A program made the position numbers and the translations under genes. DNA of 9,160 nucleotides, from NCBI GenBank assembly GCA_030039005.1, contig JASHQT010000308.1, positions 1-9,160 of the forward strand, in the 5' to 3' direction. The DNA is from Bryobacteraceae bacterium. GTDB lineage: Bacteria > Acidobacteriota > Terriglobia > Bryobacterales > Bryobacteraceae. Position 1 is the stretch's first letter, and each line of letters starts with the position of its first letter. The notes under the pieces were generated by a model. The model was not told the origin of the DNA. It saw only the letters and a list, made by a program, of their open reading frames with translations, and did no database searches. Positions 1-6,303 of the stretch are shown here, piece by piece.

Positions 1-4
1 TCAC

Positions 5-30
5 GGGAGGCACAAAACCGAAACGGCGAC
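5..30 (+). repeat. 26-base direct repeat, copy 1
   Basis: This copy matches 547-572 at 23 of 26 positions by eye, in the same orientation. It begins GGGAGGC and ends with the core CCGAAACGGCGAC (18-30). The flanks differ, so the similarity is confined to this block. Its function is unknown. Confidence 0.55.
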
Positions 31-546
31 TCGCCCATTGTTCCCGGTGTCAAAGGCGCGATCTCACGACCCACGCGTAGACAGAGCTTGATGGGTAGCA
101 CACCAAGTCGGATTGACGAGGTTCAGCGGGAATACCGGAGACGGCTTCCTCCAGATTGATAACTACCACAGTCCATAAACGCTCCCTCGCAGGACCAAAG
201 CAAGCGGGGAGAAACGCGACAAACACGGCGAAACAGCACCTTGTGCGCAAAAATAACGCGGGAGTTTAACGCGAGAAATTTGTCCCGTCCGAGACGCGAG
301 TGGTGTTCTTGCTCAGCCTGGAGCAGGAAGCGGAGCACGCAACCCTCCAGAGTCCAGCGCCTTACGGACCTGGGCCGGTGTCGGATCAACCATCAACGCC
401 GATCTCGTTCGGCTTGAGAACCTCATTCTTCGCGCTTATTTAACGCAAAACCGCGCTTTCTCTTCTCGTCGATGGAGACGGCTCTCTGAGAGCGAGCGCT
501 AAGTGGCTTCTCCAGTTTAAAGCCCTGCCAAAGTCGTTAAATAACG

Positions 547-572
547 GGGAGGCCCAAAACCTAAACGGAGAC
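547..572 (+). repeat. 26-base direct repeat, copy 2
   Basis: This is the partner of 5-30, with three mismatches and no gaps. It ends with the core CCTAAACGGAGAC (560-572), which recurs with one change at 619-631. It lies upstream in + coordinates, but downstream of the leftward tRNA-Gln in the direction of transcription. Confidence 0.55.
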
Positions 573-618
573 ATACGCGCAGGCCTCGGCCTTCACGTCC
601 GATCTGACGGCGGCGGCG

Positions 619-631
619 CCTAAGCGGAGAC
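619..631 (+). repeat. Third copy of the 13-base repeat core
   Basis: CCTAAGCGGAGAC differs by one base from the core at 560-572 and starts 59 bases further on. Only the core is shared; the upstream GGGAGGC half of the longer repeat is missing. It may be a decayed copy or a chance match. Confidence 0.4.
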
Positions 632-721
632 GCGCCGACAAGCGCTGATTTGCGCCAAAATGGGCCTCCAGCCTAATCTTACGTTGAACAGCAAGGAGAG
701 AGTTTTCCGAACGCGAATGGC

Positions 722-795
722 TGGCTCCCCGGCATGGATTCGAACCACGATTCACGGCTCCAAAGGCCGCTGTCCTACCATTAGACGACCGGGGA
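722..795 (-). tRNA. tRNA-Gln (anticodon UUG)
   Basis: Read on the minus strand, the 74 bases fold as a complete cloverleaf. The acceptor stem is TCCCCGG/CCGGGGA (seven pairs). The D stem is GTCT/GGAC. The anticodon stem GCGGC/GCCGT holds the loop CTTTGGA, giving anticodon TTG, which reads CAA glutamine codons. The T stem is CGTGG/CCATG with loop TTCGAAT. The variable loop has four bases, the discriminator is G, and CCA is encoded in the gene. It is a lone tRNA, divergent from the phosphoesterase gene at 884, with an extended -10 promoter just upstream. All stems pair with at most G-U wobbles, so it should be functional. Confidence 0.96.
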
Positions 796-820
796 TTGCT
801 CGGGAGGGAACGACAGCACC

Positions 821-829
821 AGTGTAGCA
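821..829 (-). promoter_or_regulatory. Extended -10 promoter element for tRNA-Gln
   Basis: The minus strand reads TGCTACACT, an extended -10 (TGn plus a TATAAT-like hexamer). It ends 25 bases before the first base of the mature tRNA, leaving room for a short 5' leader to be trimmed by RNase P. No good -35 hexamer lies at the usual spacing, which is common for extended -10 promoters. Confidence 0.45.
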
Positions 830-870
830 TTGGCGCCGAGAACGCGGCGCGGCGAAGGCGGGCAACCCGC

Positions 871-876
871 TAAAAT
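871..876 (+). promoter_or_regulatory. Possible -10 box for a leaderless phosphoesterase mRNA
   Basis: TAAAAT lies seven bases before the GTG at 884, so transcription from it would start at about 883-884, on the start codon itself. It directly follows a small hairpin, GCGGG-caa-CCCGC (858-870). No Shine-Dalgarno sequence precedes the GTG, which fits a leaderless message. No clear -35 is seen. Confidence 0.3.
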
Positions 877-883
877 AGCGATA

Positions 884-2014
884 GTGCTCGTGCGTGTGCA
901 TTTCTTTCCGGGCCTGTGCCTGCTGGTTCTCGGCCTGGGTCTCCAGATTCCCCTGGTTCGCTGGCTGCTGGAGCGTTTCTCCGCACGCCGCTGGACCTGC
1001 ATGGGCGCCGCTGTTTCCAGCACACTGCTCGTGGCCGGATATCTGCTCGAATTCCAGCGCGTGATGCGGCTGTTGCCGGTGCGCTGGTGGACGTGGATCG
1101 AGTGCCTGTCGCTGGTGGAAACGATGTGGCTGATCGGCTTCGCGCTCGCGCTGGTGGTTTGGCGCCGGAGCCCGCAGTTCGATGTGGGGCGGCGAAGGCT
1201 GCTTCAAACCGCCGCTGCCGGGTTCTGCGTCGCGCCGCTCGCCGGGACCGCGTTCGGAATTTTGCGGCGTAACCAGTTTCGCGTTTCCGAAACACGCGTC
1301 CCCATCCCGGGGCTGCCCCGCGATTTGGATGGATTGCGGATGGTGCAGATTACGGACATTCATCTGAGCCCGTTCTTGAGCGCGCGGGAGTTCGCCACCG
1401 CCATCGATATGGCGAATGAGACACGCGCGAATATCGCGTTGGTCACCGGCGATTTGATCACGCGCCCCGGCGATCCCTTGGATGCGTGTCTGGGGCAACT
1501 CCGCAGGCTGCGGGCCGAAGCCGGTGTGCTTGGCTGCCTCGGAAACCATGAGGTTTATGCGCGGGTGCAGGGCTACGTAACGGAACAGGGCCGGCGCATG
1601 GGCATCGACTTTCTCCGCCATCAGTCGCGACAGATTCGTTTCGGAAGCGCCACGCTCAATTTCGCCGGCGTGGACTATCAGCGGATGCACTCGCACTATC
1701 TGATCGGGGCCGGGCAGTTGGTGGTTCCCGGTGCGGTTAACATCCTGTTGTCGCATAACCCGGATGTGTTCCCGGTCGCGCGCGCGCAGGGCTACGATCT
1801 CACTATCGCCGGGCACACGCACGGCGGCCAGGTGGACGTGGAGATCTTGCATCAGCATCTCGACCCCGCGCGCTATTTCACTCCGTTCGTACAAGGTTTG
1901 TATCGCGAGGGGAATTCTTCCGTGTACGTCTCCAACGGCCTCGGCACCATCGGCGTGCCGGTCCGGTTGGGCGCGCCCGCCGAGGTTTCGGTTCTACGCC
2001 TGTGCGCTATCTAA
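884..2014 (+). CDS. Membrane-anchored calcineurin-like metallophosphoesterase
   Basis: A predicted phosphoesterase with a two-metal active site at the membrane; the substrate is not known. With GTG at 884 it has 376 residues. Residues 7-29, 40-57 and 72-93 look like membrane helices. GRRRLLQ (102-108) resembles a twin-arginine motif and precedes a fourth hydrophobic stretch (110-125). The catalytic domain follows with its motifs in order: D158-I-H160, G189-D190, G220-N-H222-E, S290-H291-N, and GHTHGGQ (310-316), all intact. This resembles the YkuE/YaeI group, some of which act on lipid-linked or cell-wall substrates; that link is inference. The frame stays open to a TTG at 830, but that start would sit on the tRNA promoter and add a charged, low-hydrophobicity stretch, so 884 is preferred; GTG 890 and 896 are alternatives. 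The 3' end overlaps the next gene by 13 bases. Confidence 0.88.
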   Translation: MLVRVHFFPGLCLLVLGLGLQIPLVRWLLERFSARRWTCMGAAVSSTLLVAGYLLEFQRVMRLLPVRWWTWIECLSLVETMWLIGFALALVVWRRSPQFDVGRRRLLQTAAAGFCVAPLAGTAFGILRRNQFRVSETRVPIPGLPRDLDGLRMVQITDIHLSPFLSAREFATAIDMANETRANIALVTGDLITRPGDPLDACLGQLRRLRAEAGVLGCLGNHEVYARVQGYVTEQGRRMGIDFLRHQSRQIRFGSATLNFAGVDYQRMHSHYLIGAGQLVVPGAVNILLSHNPDVFPVARAQGYDLTIAGHTHGGQVDVEILHQHLDPARYFTPFVQGLYREGNSSVYVSNGLGTIGVPVRLGAPAEVSVLRLCAI

Positions 2015-2742
2015 TCCTCAGCGACATTCACGCCAACTGGGAGGCGCTCCTCGCCGTGCTCGAGCGCGCCGGCTCGCGCTATGACCGGATCGCCTGCTGC
2101 GGCGACCTGGTCGGCTACGGGGCCGATCCCGATGCGGTGGTCCGCTGGGTGCGGGAGAACGTGGACGGCGTGGTCCGCGGCAATCACGACAAGGCCTGCG
2201 CCGGCCTGGATGACCTGGAGTGGTTCAATCCGGTGGCGCGAACTTCCGCCATTTGGACGCAAGCGGTGATTCAACCCGAGCACGCCGAATACCTAAGAGG
2301 GCTGGCCGCCGGCCCGGAGCGAATCAACGGGTTTCAGATCCTGCATGGCTCGCCGCTGGATGAAGACGAATACGTGACCTCGGAGCGGGACGTGGCGCAA
2401 GTGGCGCCGTACTTGGACTGCAGCGTTTCATTTTTCGGCCACACGCACTTGCAGGGCGCGTTTCTCTGCCACCGCAACGGGGTGAAACAAATCGCCCATC
2501 GGGACTCGGAGGCGAACGAAGAACAGATTGCGCTGGAAAACGACGTCAACTACCTCATCAATCCGGGATCGGTGGGCCAGCCTCGCGATGGCGACCGCCG
2601 GGCCGGGTTCGCCATTTACGCTCCAGAAGACCGCCTGGTGACCCTATGCCGCGCCGAGTACGACATCGCTACGGCGCAGAGAAAGATTTTGGAGGCCGGT
2701 TTGCCGGAGCTGCTGGCGTTGCGATTGGACGCGGGTCTTTAG
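2002..2742 (+). CDS. YfcE/MJ0936-like metallophosphoesterase
   Basis: A soluble phosphoesterase of the Metallophos_2 group, 246 residues, with no signal peptide or membrane segment, so probably cytoplasmic. The metal-binding motifs are complete and in order: D8-I-H10 with N12, G34-D35, G60-N-H62-D, H115-G-S, and G146-H-T-H149. NPGSVGQPRDGD (187-198) is the glycine-rich signature typical of this subfamily. Relatives cleave simple phosphodiesters in vitro; the natural substrate is usually unknown and is unknown here. The GTG start at 2002 lies inside the end of the upstream phosphoesterase gene, and MRYLILSDIHAN is the expected family N-terminus, so the start is well supported and translation is probably coupled. 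The two proteins are not recent duplicates: the domain edges and motif contexts (GHTHGGQ against GHTHLQG) differ. Confidence 0.9.
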   Translation: MRYLILSDIHANWEALLAVLERAGSRYDRIACCGDLVGYGADPDAVVRWVRENVDGVVRGNHDKACAGLDDLEWFNPVARTSAIWTQAVIQPEHAEYLRGLAAGPERINGFQILHGSPLDEDEYVTSERDVAQVAPYLDCSVSFFGHTHLQGAFLCHRNGVKQIAHRDSEANEEQIALENDVNYLINPGSVGQPRDGDRRAGFAIYAPEDRLVTLCRAEYDIATAQRKILEAGLPELLALRLDAGL

Positions 2743-2751
2743 GGCCGGACC

Positions 2752-2798
2752 TGCTTTCGTTCTGCCACCGTGTAGACGGTGGTAAAGAGCAGAAAGCA
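2752..2798. terminator. Long imperfect hairpin between convergent genes
   Basis: It begins ten bases after the stop of the upstream gene. The inner stem CCACCGT/ACGGTGG (2765-2771, 2776-2782) closes a GTAG loop. The outer arms TGCTTT and CTG (2752-2757, 2762-2764) can pair with CAG and AAAGCA (2790-2798), leaving a small bulge and an internal loop. There is no T-tract on either side, so it is not a classic intrinsic terminator. It may mark the 3' ends of both converging transcripts or stabilise the mRNA. Confidence 0.45.
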
Positions 2799-2929
2799 AT
2801 GCGGCAAGACGCGATAGCCCATAGGTTTGGGCGCGAATAACCCGAGGTTCTTCCAGGCACGAGAAGACGCCACACGCTCGACAGTCGTTTTCTTAAGTAA
2901 ACTGGCGCACCACCATTAAACCTGATCTG

Positions 2930-3511
2930 CTATCGCGCCGGTAGGAGATCCTCTGGATCGAATATATCCGGCGATAACGGCCGCGCGCTCGTCGAGTGGC
3001 TTTTTCGCACCAAATTCTGCACGGTATCGATGTCTTCGCGATCCAGATCGCGGGCAAACGCGAAGGCCCGGTTCGATTCCGGCATTGCCACTCGATATCC
3101 GGCTGGAAACAGGCGCACCAGCTCATCGTGCAGCAGCAGCCGCGACGCCGCCAATCCGTCGGGATATTTCAGGGAGATCAGCCAGGTGTCGCCATCGTCT
3201 CTGAGCAGGGCGCCGGTAGCAAAAGGAGGGGGCGAAAGCTCGCGCAGATTTTGAAGGGCGCGCGACTTCCAATCGAGACCGTGCGCGTCCCAGGCTTGCT
3301 GGATTGCGTTGGTAACGGGCCGAACCGTATCTCCGTCCAGCAGCACCGCCCAAGTCTCGACGATTCCGTGCGCTCCGAGCACCGAGTAGAGGCCGGGGCA
3401 ACGAGCGGTTCCAATGCAGGCGGCGGGGACAAATACGGGCAGCAGTTGCGAGATAGGAAGGCCTTCAGGGCCGTAGGCCGAGCCGCTGACCGCGGTGACA
3501 AGCGGTTGCAT
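2930..3511 (-). CDS. Short DUF1444/YtpQ-like protein
   Basis: A 193-residue protein, probably cytoplasmic, of unknown function. By eye it follows the second half of the DUF1444 (YtpQ, UPF0354) family: LLPVF near residue 24, a strand-rich segment with a VLLDGD turn, ALQNLRELS, the block DGLAASRLLL, then YRVAMPESNRAF, and a closing RPLSPDIF. The family usually has roughly 80 more residues at the N-terminus, and this copy lacks them. The start is forced: three stops (TAG TAG TAA) stand in frame one codon before the ATG. Only GGA separates them from it, so a normally spaced Shine-Dalgarno is not evident. The protein may be a short subfamily or a truncated relic; the intact frame and conserved blocks favour a working gene. 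It converges on the phosphoesterase pair and diverges from ppiD. The family call is from memory of motif order, not a search. Confidence 0.65.
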   Translation of the reverse strand: MQPLVTAVSGSAYGPEGLPISQLLPVFVPAACIGTARCPGLYSVLGAHGIVETWAVLLDGDTVRPVTNAIQQAWDAHGLDWKSRALQNLRELSPPPFATGALLRDDGDTWLISLKYPDGLAASRLLLHDELVRLFPAGYRVAMPESNRAFAFARDLDREDIDTVQNLVRKSHSTSARPLSPDIFDPEDLLPAR

Positions 3512-3635
3512 TCCTTACTACTATCGGCCGAGGGCCAACAATCGAGCTAAGGTACAGGCATGATCCTGGATGGGCTTTTTTACCGATGTGGCAGGTCAAG
3601 GAAGCCGCCGCCCAGCTCGCCGTTCCGGGCTAGAC

Positions 3636-3641
3636 TATACT
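3636..3641 (+). promoter_or_regulatory. Probable -10 box of the ppiD promoter
   Basis: TATACT lies 40 bases before the ppiD start codon and is close to the TATAAT consensus. No clear -35 hexamer is found about 17 bases upstream. Transcription would start near 3648, inside the palindrome at 3640-3655. Confidence 0.4.
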
Positions 3642-3655
3642 GGATTTAGATCCAG
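3640..3655. promoter_or_regulatory. Perfect inverted repeat over the ppiD transcription start
   Basis: CTGGAT-TTAG-ATCCAG is a perfect six-base inverted repeat with a four-base centre. It overlaps the last bases of the TATACT box and the expected start of transcription, where a repressor would act. It could instead form a small hairpin at the 5' end of the mRNA. A shorter related palindrome, ATCC-t-GGAT, lies at 3563-3571. Confidence 0.35.
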
Positions 3656-3667
3656 CTTTCCGCGAGT

Positions 3668-3672
3668 AGGAG
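3668..3672 (+). promoter_or_regulatory. Ribosome binding site of ppiD
   Basis: AGGAG ends nine bases before the ATG at 3682, the clearest Shine-Dalgarno in the window. It fixes the ppiD start. Confidence 0.75.
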
Positions 3673-3681
3673 TTTTCACGC

Positions 3682-5607
3682 ATGTTTGATCTGTTTCGTA
3701 GCCGCGCCAAAGCCACGCGAATTTTGCTGGGCGGTCTGCTCGGCATCGTCGCCCTCTCGATGCTGGTTTACTTAATCCCCGGCACCGGCGTCACCGCCGC
3801 CGATTCGAGCTCGGACCAGGTGGTAGCGGAGATCGGAAAAACCACCGTGACGGTGGGCCAGGTGCAGCAGCAGTTGCGGAACCTCTTGCAAAACCGGCAA
3901 CTGCCGCCCGAATTCGCCGCTACCTACATTCCCCGTCTCGTGGACCAGGCGATTGCCGATCGCGCGGAAGCGTACGAGGCCCAGCAGCTAGGTTTGCGAA
4001 TTTCCGATAAGGACCTGGCGAACACGCTCCGCTCCCAGCCCTTCGGGAGTCTCCCCCCCGACCAGTACCAGCAGTACGTAGAACAGCAATTCAACCTCTC
4101 GGTGCCGGACTTCGAAGAAAACCTGCGCGCCAAGATGTTTCAGGACGAGCTGGAAAGACTGACATTGGAAGGCATTATCGTGCCACCGGCCGCCGTGGAG
4201 GCAGAGTATCGCCGCCGCAACGAAAAGATCAAGGTGGATTACATCGGATTTTCCGCGGCGAAGCTGGCCGCCGATATGAAGCCCACTGCGCAGCAGATCC
4301 AAGACTACTTTACGAGCCATGCGGCCAATTTCACGATTCCTGAGACGCGAGACGTGCAGCTCATCATCGCCGACCAAGCCCAGGTAGCGAATACGATCCA
4401 GGTGAACGATGACCAGATTCAGGCTTATTACAACGCTCACCGCGACGAATACCGGACGCCGGAGCGCGTGCACGCGCGGCACATTCTCTTGAGCATCACC
4501 AATAAGCCCAAAGACGAGGTTCCCAAGATCAAGGCGCAAGCCGAAGCGCTGGACAAACAGCTTAAGGCTGGGGCGGATTTCGCCGAACTTGCCAAGAAGA
4601 ACTCCCAGGATCCCGGCTCGGCCCAGAAGGGCGGCGATCTGGGATGGGTCTCGCGCGGCCAGATGGTGAAGAATTTCGAGGACGCGGTTTTCACGCTCAA
4701 GCCGAACGCGATCAGCGACGTCGTGACCACCGAATACGGGTTCCACATTATCCAGGTGCTGGAGAAACAGCCGGCACACCTGCAAACCCTGGATGAGGTG
4801 AAGCCGGCGATTATCACGACGCTCAAGAATCAGACCGTATTCGACCGTATGCAGGATCTGACGGATAAGGCGCACGCCGAATTGGCTAAAACGCCGCAGA
4901 ACGCCCAACAGATTGCGATGCAGTTCGGTCTCCAGTTTGTGAATATTCCCGCCTATCGTCCCGGCGCTCCTATTGCCGAGCTTCCCGGCGACAAGCAGGT
5001 GGGAGCCCTTGTGCAGTCCATGAAACCGGGCGAAGTGAGCGACGTCGCCCAAGCCGGCAACAAGTTAGCCATCGCAACGGTTACCGCCGTGCATGCTCCG
5101 CATCCGGCCACGCTCGCGGAAGTGGAAGACCAGGTGCGAAAGGCTTTCCTCAGCGAGCAATCCACTCGGGTGGCGAAAGAAAAGGCGGAGCAAGCGGCCG
5201 AACTGCTCAAACACAACGGCGGCGATTTGAAAGCGGCCGCCAACGCCACGGGCGCCGAAATCACCAGTACGGATTTCTTCACCAGCGCGGGCGCGGTCAC
5301 GGGTATGGGCCCCGCCGCTCTTCTGACCGATTACTTCAATAAACCGGTGGGAACCGTTTTTGGTCCCCTGGAGGCGGCGAATCTGCTGGTGGTCGGAACG
5401 GTAACGGGGCGCCAGGACGCCGATATGTCGCAACTCGCGCAACAGCGCGATACTTTGATCTTGCAGCTCAAGGATAAGGAGGCGACGGACCGGATCCTGC
5501 TACTCAAAGACAGCATCATGACCGGCTTAATTAAGAGCGGGAAAATCAAAAAGCATCAAGCGGTGATTGACCGCTTGGTAGCGCAGTACCGCAACGGCAA
5601 CAGCTAA
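3682..5607 (+). CDS. ppiD: PpiD/SurA-like periplasmic peptidyl-prolyl isomerase
   Basis: A membrane-anchored periplasmic folding factor of 641 residues (E. coli PpiD has 623). The basic N-terminus (R7, R9, K11, R13) and one hydrophobic helix (about 14-33) give an inner-membrane anchor with the bulk outside. Residues 45-190 form the chaperone-like SurA-N region. A helical linker (200-260) holds two similar Q-D-Y-F/A-Y-Y units. A PpiC-type parvulin domain spans about 262-362, with HARHILL (264-270), GGDLGW (317-322) and FHIIQV (354-359). A C-terminal region (about 400-490) looks like a second, degenerate parvulin fold. E. coli PpiD lacks the active-site histidines; here H267 and H355 remain, so rotamase activity is plausible. 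A strong ribosome site supports the start. The dedA gene follows after 27 bases and is probably co-transcribed. Lys-rich ends and Gln-rich helices are normal for the family. Confidence 0.9.
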   Translation: MFDLFRSRAKATRILLGGLLGIVALSMLVYLIPGTGVTAADSSSDQVVAEIGKTTVTVGQVQQQLRNLLQNRQLPPEFAATYIPRLVDQAIADRAEAYEAQQLGLRISDKDLANTLRSQPFGSLPPDQYQQYVEQQFNLSVPDFEENLRAKMFQDELERLTLEGIIVPPAAVEAEYRRRNEKIKVDYIGFSAAKLAADMKPTAQQIQDYFTSHAANFTIPETRDVQLIIADQAQVANTIQVNDDQIQAYYNAHRDEYRTPERVHARHILLSITNKPKDEVPKIKAQAEALDKQLKAGADFAELAKKNSQDPGSAQKGGDLGWVSRGQMVKNFEDAVFTLKPNAISDVVTTEYGFHIIQVLEKQPAHLQTLDEVKPAIITTLKNQTVFDRMQDLTDKAHAELAKTPQNAQQIAMQFGLQFVNIPAYRPGAPIAELPGDKQVGALVQSMKPGEVSDVAQAGNKLAIATVTAVHAPHPATLAEVEDQVRKAFLSEQSTRVAKEKAEQAAELLKHNGGDLKAAANATGAEITSTDFFTSAGAVTGMGPAALLTDYFNKPVGTVFGPLEAANLLVVGTVTGRQDADMSQLAQQRDTLILQLKDKEATDRILLLKDSIMTGLIKSGKIKKHQAVIDRLVAQYRNGNS

Positions 5608-5634
5608 GCTGGCAACCGCGAGCCGAGTAATCGC

Positions 5635-6303
5635 ATGATCCATGCTGCGCTGGACTTCCTCCGGACGCTCACCACGCCGGATCGTCTGATCCATCTGCTG
5701 TCCACCGTGCTTTACGGCTGGTTGGGGTACGTGACGCTGGCCGCCATCGTGTTCGCCGAAACCGGCTTGCTGGTGGGGTTCGTTTTTCCGGGAGATTCGT
5801 TGCTTTTCACCATCGGCGTGGTAGCTGGGGCTGGGCAACTGAACATGACGATCATGATCGTGTTATTGACCGCGGCCTGCCTGGCCGGCGACTGGTGCGC
5901 ATATCTGCTTGGCCGGCGCACGGGTCCAGCGATTTTCAACCGGCCCGATTCGCGCTTCTTCAAACAGGAGCACTTGCAGCGCACCAACGCGTTCTACGCC
6001 AAGCACGGCGGCAAGACGATCATCTACGCGAAGTTCGTGCCCATCGTCCGCACGTTTGCACCGTTTATCGCCGGTGTGGCGAATATGCGGTACCGGAACT
6101 TTCTAACCTTTGACGTTTTCGGCGCCACCGGCTGGGTCATCTCGATGACCGTGCTGGGCTCGCTGCTGGGCCGGATTCCCTTCGTGCAACACAATTTCGA
6201 GAAGTTCGTTCTGCTGGTGGTTTTCGTCTCGCTGCTGCCGGTGATGCTGCACGCGGTGCAGGGATTGCGCAGCCGCAAACCGGCGCTACAGCCGGGCGAC
6301 TAA
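5635..6303 (+). CDS. DedA-family (SNARE-associated/VTT) membrane protein
   Basis: A polytopic inner-membrane protein of 222 residues, the usual DedA size. Hydrophobic segments lie at about 30-52 (partly re-entrant), 56-82, 128-150, 160-180 and 186-208. Family signatures are present: E42-T-G in the first core helix, FPGDSLLF (51-58), GDW (85-87) with GRRTG (93-97), and K133-FVPIVR139-TFAPFIAG, which carries the conserved arginine. Some DedA proteins recycle undecaprenyl phosphate across the membrane; others affect proton-motive force and drug or pH tolerance. Recycling would fit the nearby cell-wall gene ddl, but that is inference. It follows ppiD by 27 bases and is likely in the same transcript. 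No strong Shine-Dalgarno is seen, and the ATG is the first sensible start. Its last 18 bases are also the end of ctpA on the other strand. Confidence 0.92.
   Translation: MIHAALDFLRTLTTPDRLIHLLSTVLYGWLGYVTLAAIVFAETGLLVGFVFPGDSLLFTIGVVAGAGQLNMTIMIVLLTAACLAGDWCAYLLGRRTGPAIFNRPDSRFFKQEHLQRTNAFYAKHGGKTIIYAKFVPIVRTFAPFIAGVANMRYRNFLTFDVFGATGWVISMTVLGSLLGRIPFVQHNFEKFVLLVVFVSLLPVMLHAVQGLRSRKPALQPGD

Larger units (their letters stand above)
1..721. other. Gene-free region with degenerate short repeats
   Basis: No reading frame here gives a recognisable protein. The longest open stretches, on the minus strand, are under 90 codons, rich in Arg, Ser and Cys, overlap one another, and lack a convincing ribosome site. 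Short words recur instead: GGAGAC appears at about 137, 474, 567 and 626, GGAGACGGCT is exact at 137-146 and 474-483, TAACGC recurs near 254, 265 and 440, and GGCTTC(C)TCCAG occurs at 143-154 and 505-515. Small inverted repeats lie at 398-413 (GCCGA/TCGGC) and 481-493 (GCTCTC/GAGAGC). No T-tract terminator is visible after the tRNA. The region lies at the 3' side of a tRNA gene, a common place for island insertion and decay, but no integrase or duplicated tRNA end is seen. Confidence 0.6.

Noticed and set aside
50..389. Small minus-strand open frames (50-250 and 123-389)
   Set aside because: They overlap each other, have odd Cys/Arg-rich composition, no ribosome site and no recognisable motif.
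1..721. CRISPR array or tandem repeat
   Set aside because: The copies are few, diverged and irregularly spaced (542, then 72 or fewer bases), with no constant-length spacers and no cas genes.
1..721. att site copied from the tRNA-Gln 3' end
   Set aside because: Scanning for the last bases of the tRNA (TGGCTCCCCGG in + orientation) found no second copy in the window.
830..883. Earlier TTG start for the membrane phosphoesterase
   Set aside because: It would overlap the tRNA promoter and add 18 charged or polar residues before the first helix. GTG 884 starts just before the hydrophobic segment.
752..1894. 380-codon open frame antisense to the membrane phosphoesterase
   Set aside because: Also in codon register with the sense gene, rich in Arg, Gln, His and Pro, and it runs into the tRNA gene.
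3576..3581. Run of six T as an intrinsic terminator
   Set aside because: The only palindrome before it (ATCC-t-GGAT) has a one-base centre and cannot fold into a stable stem, and no gene on the plus strand ends nearby.
3988..5052. 354-codon open frame antisense to ppiD
   Set aside because: Same register effect: its codons are the reverse complements of ppiD codons. No recognisable domain.
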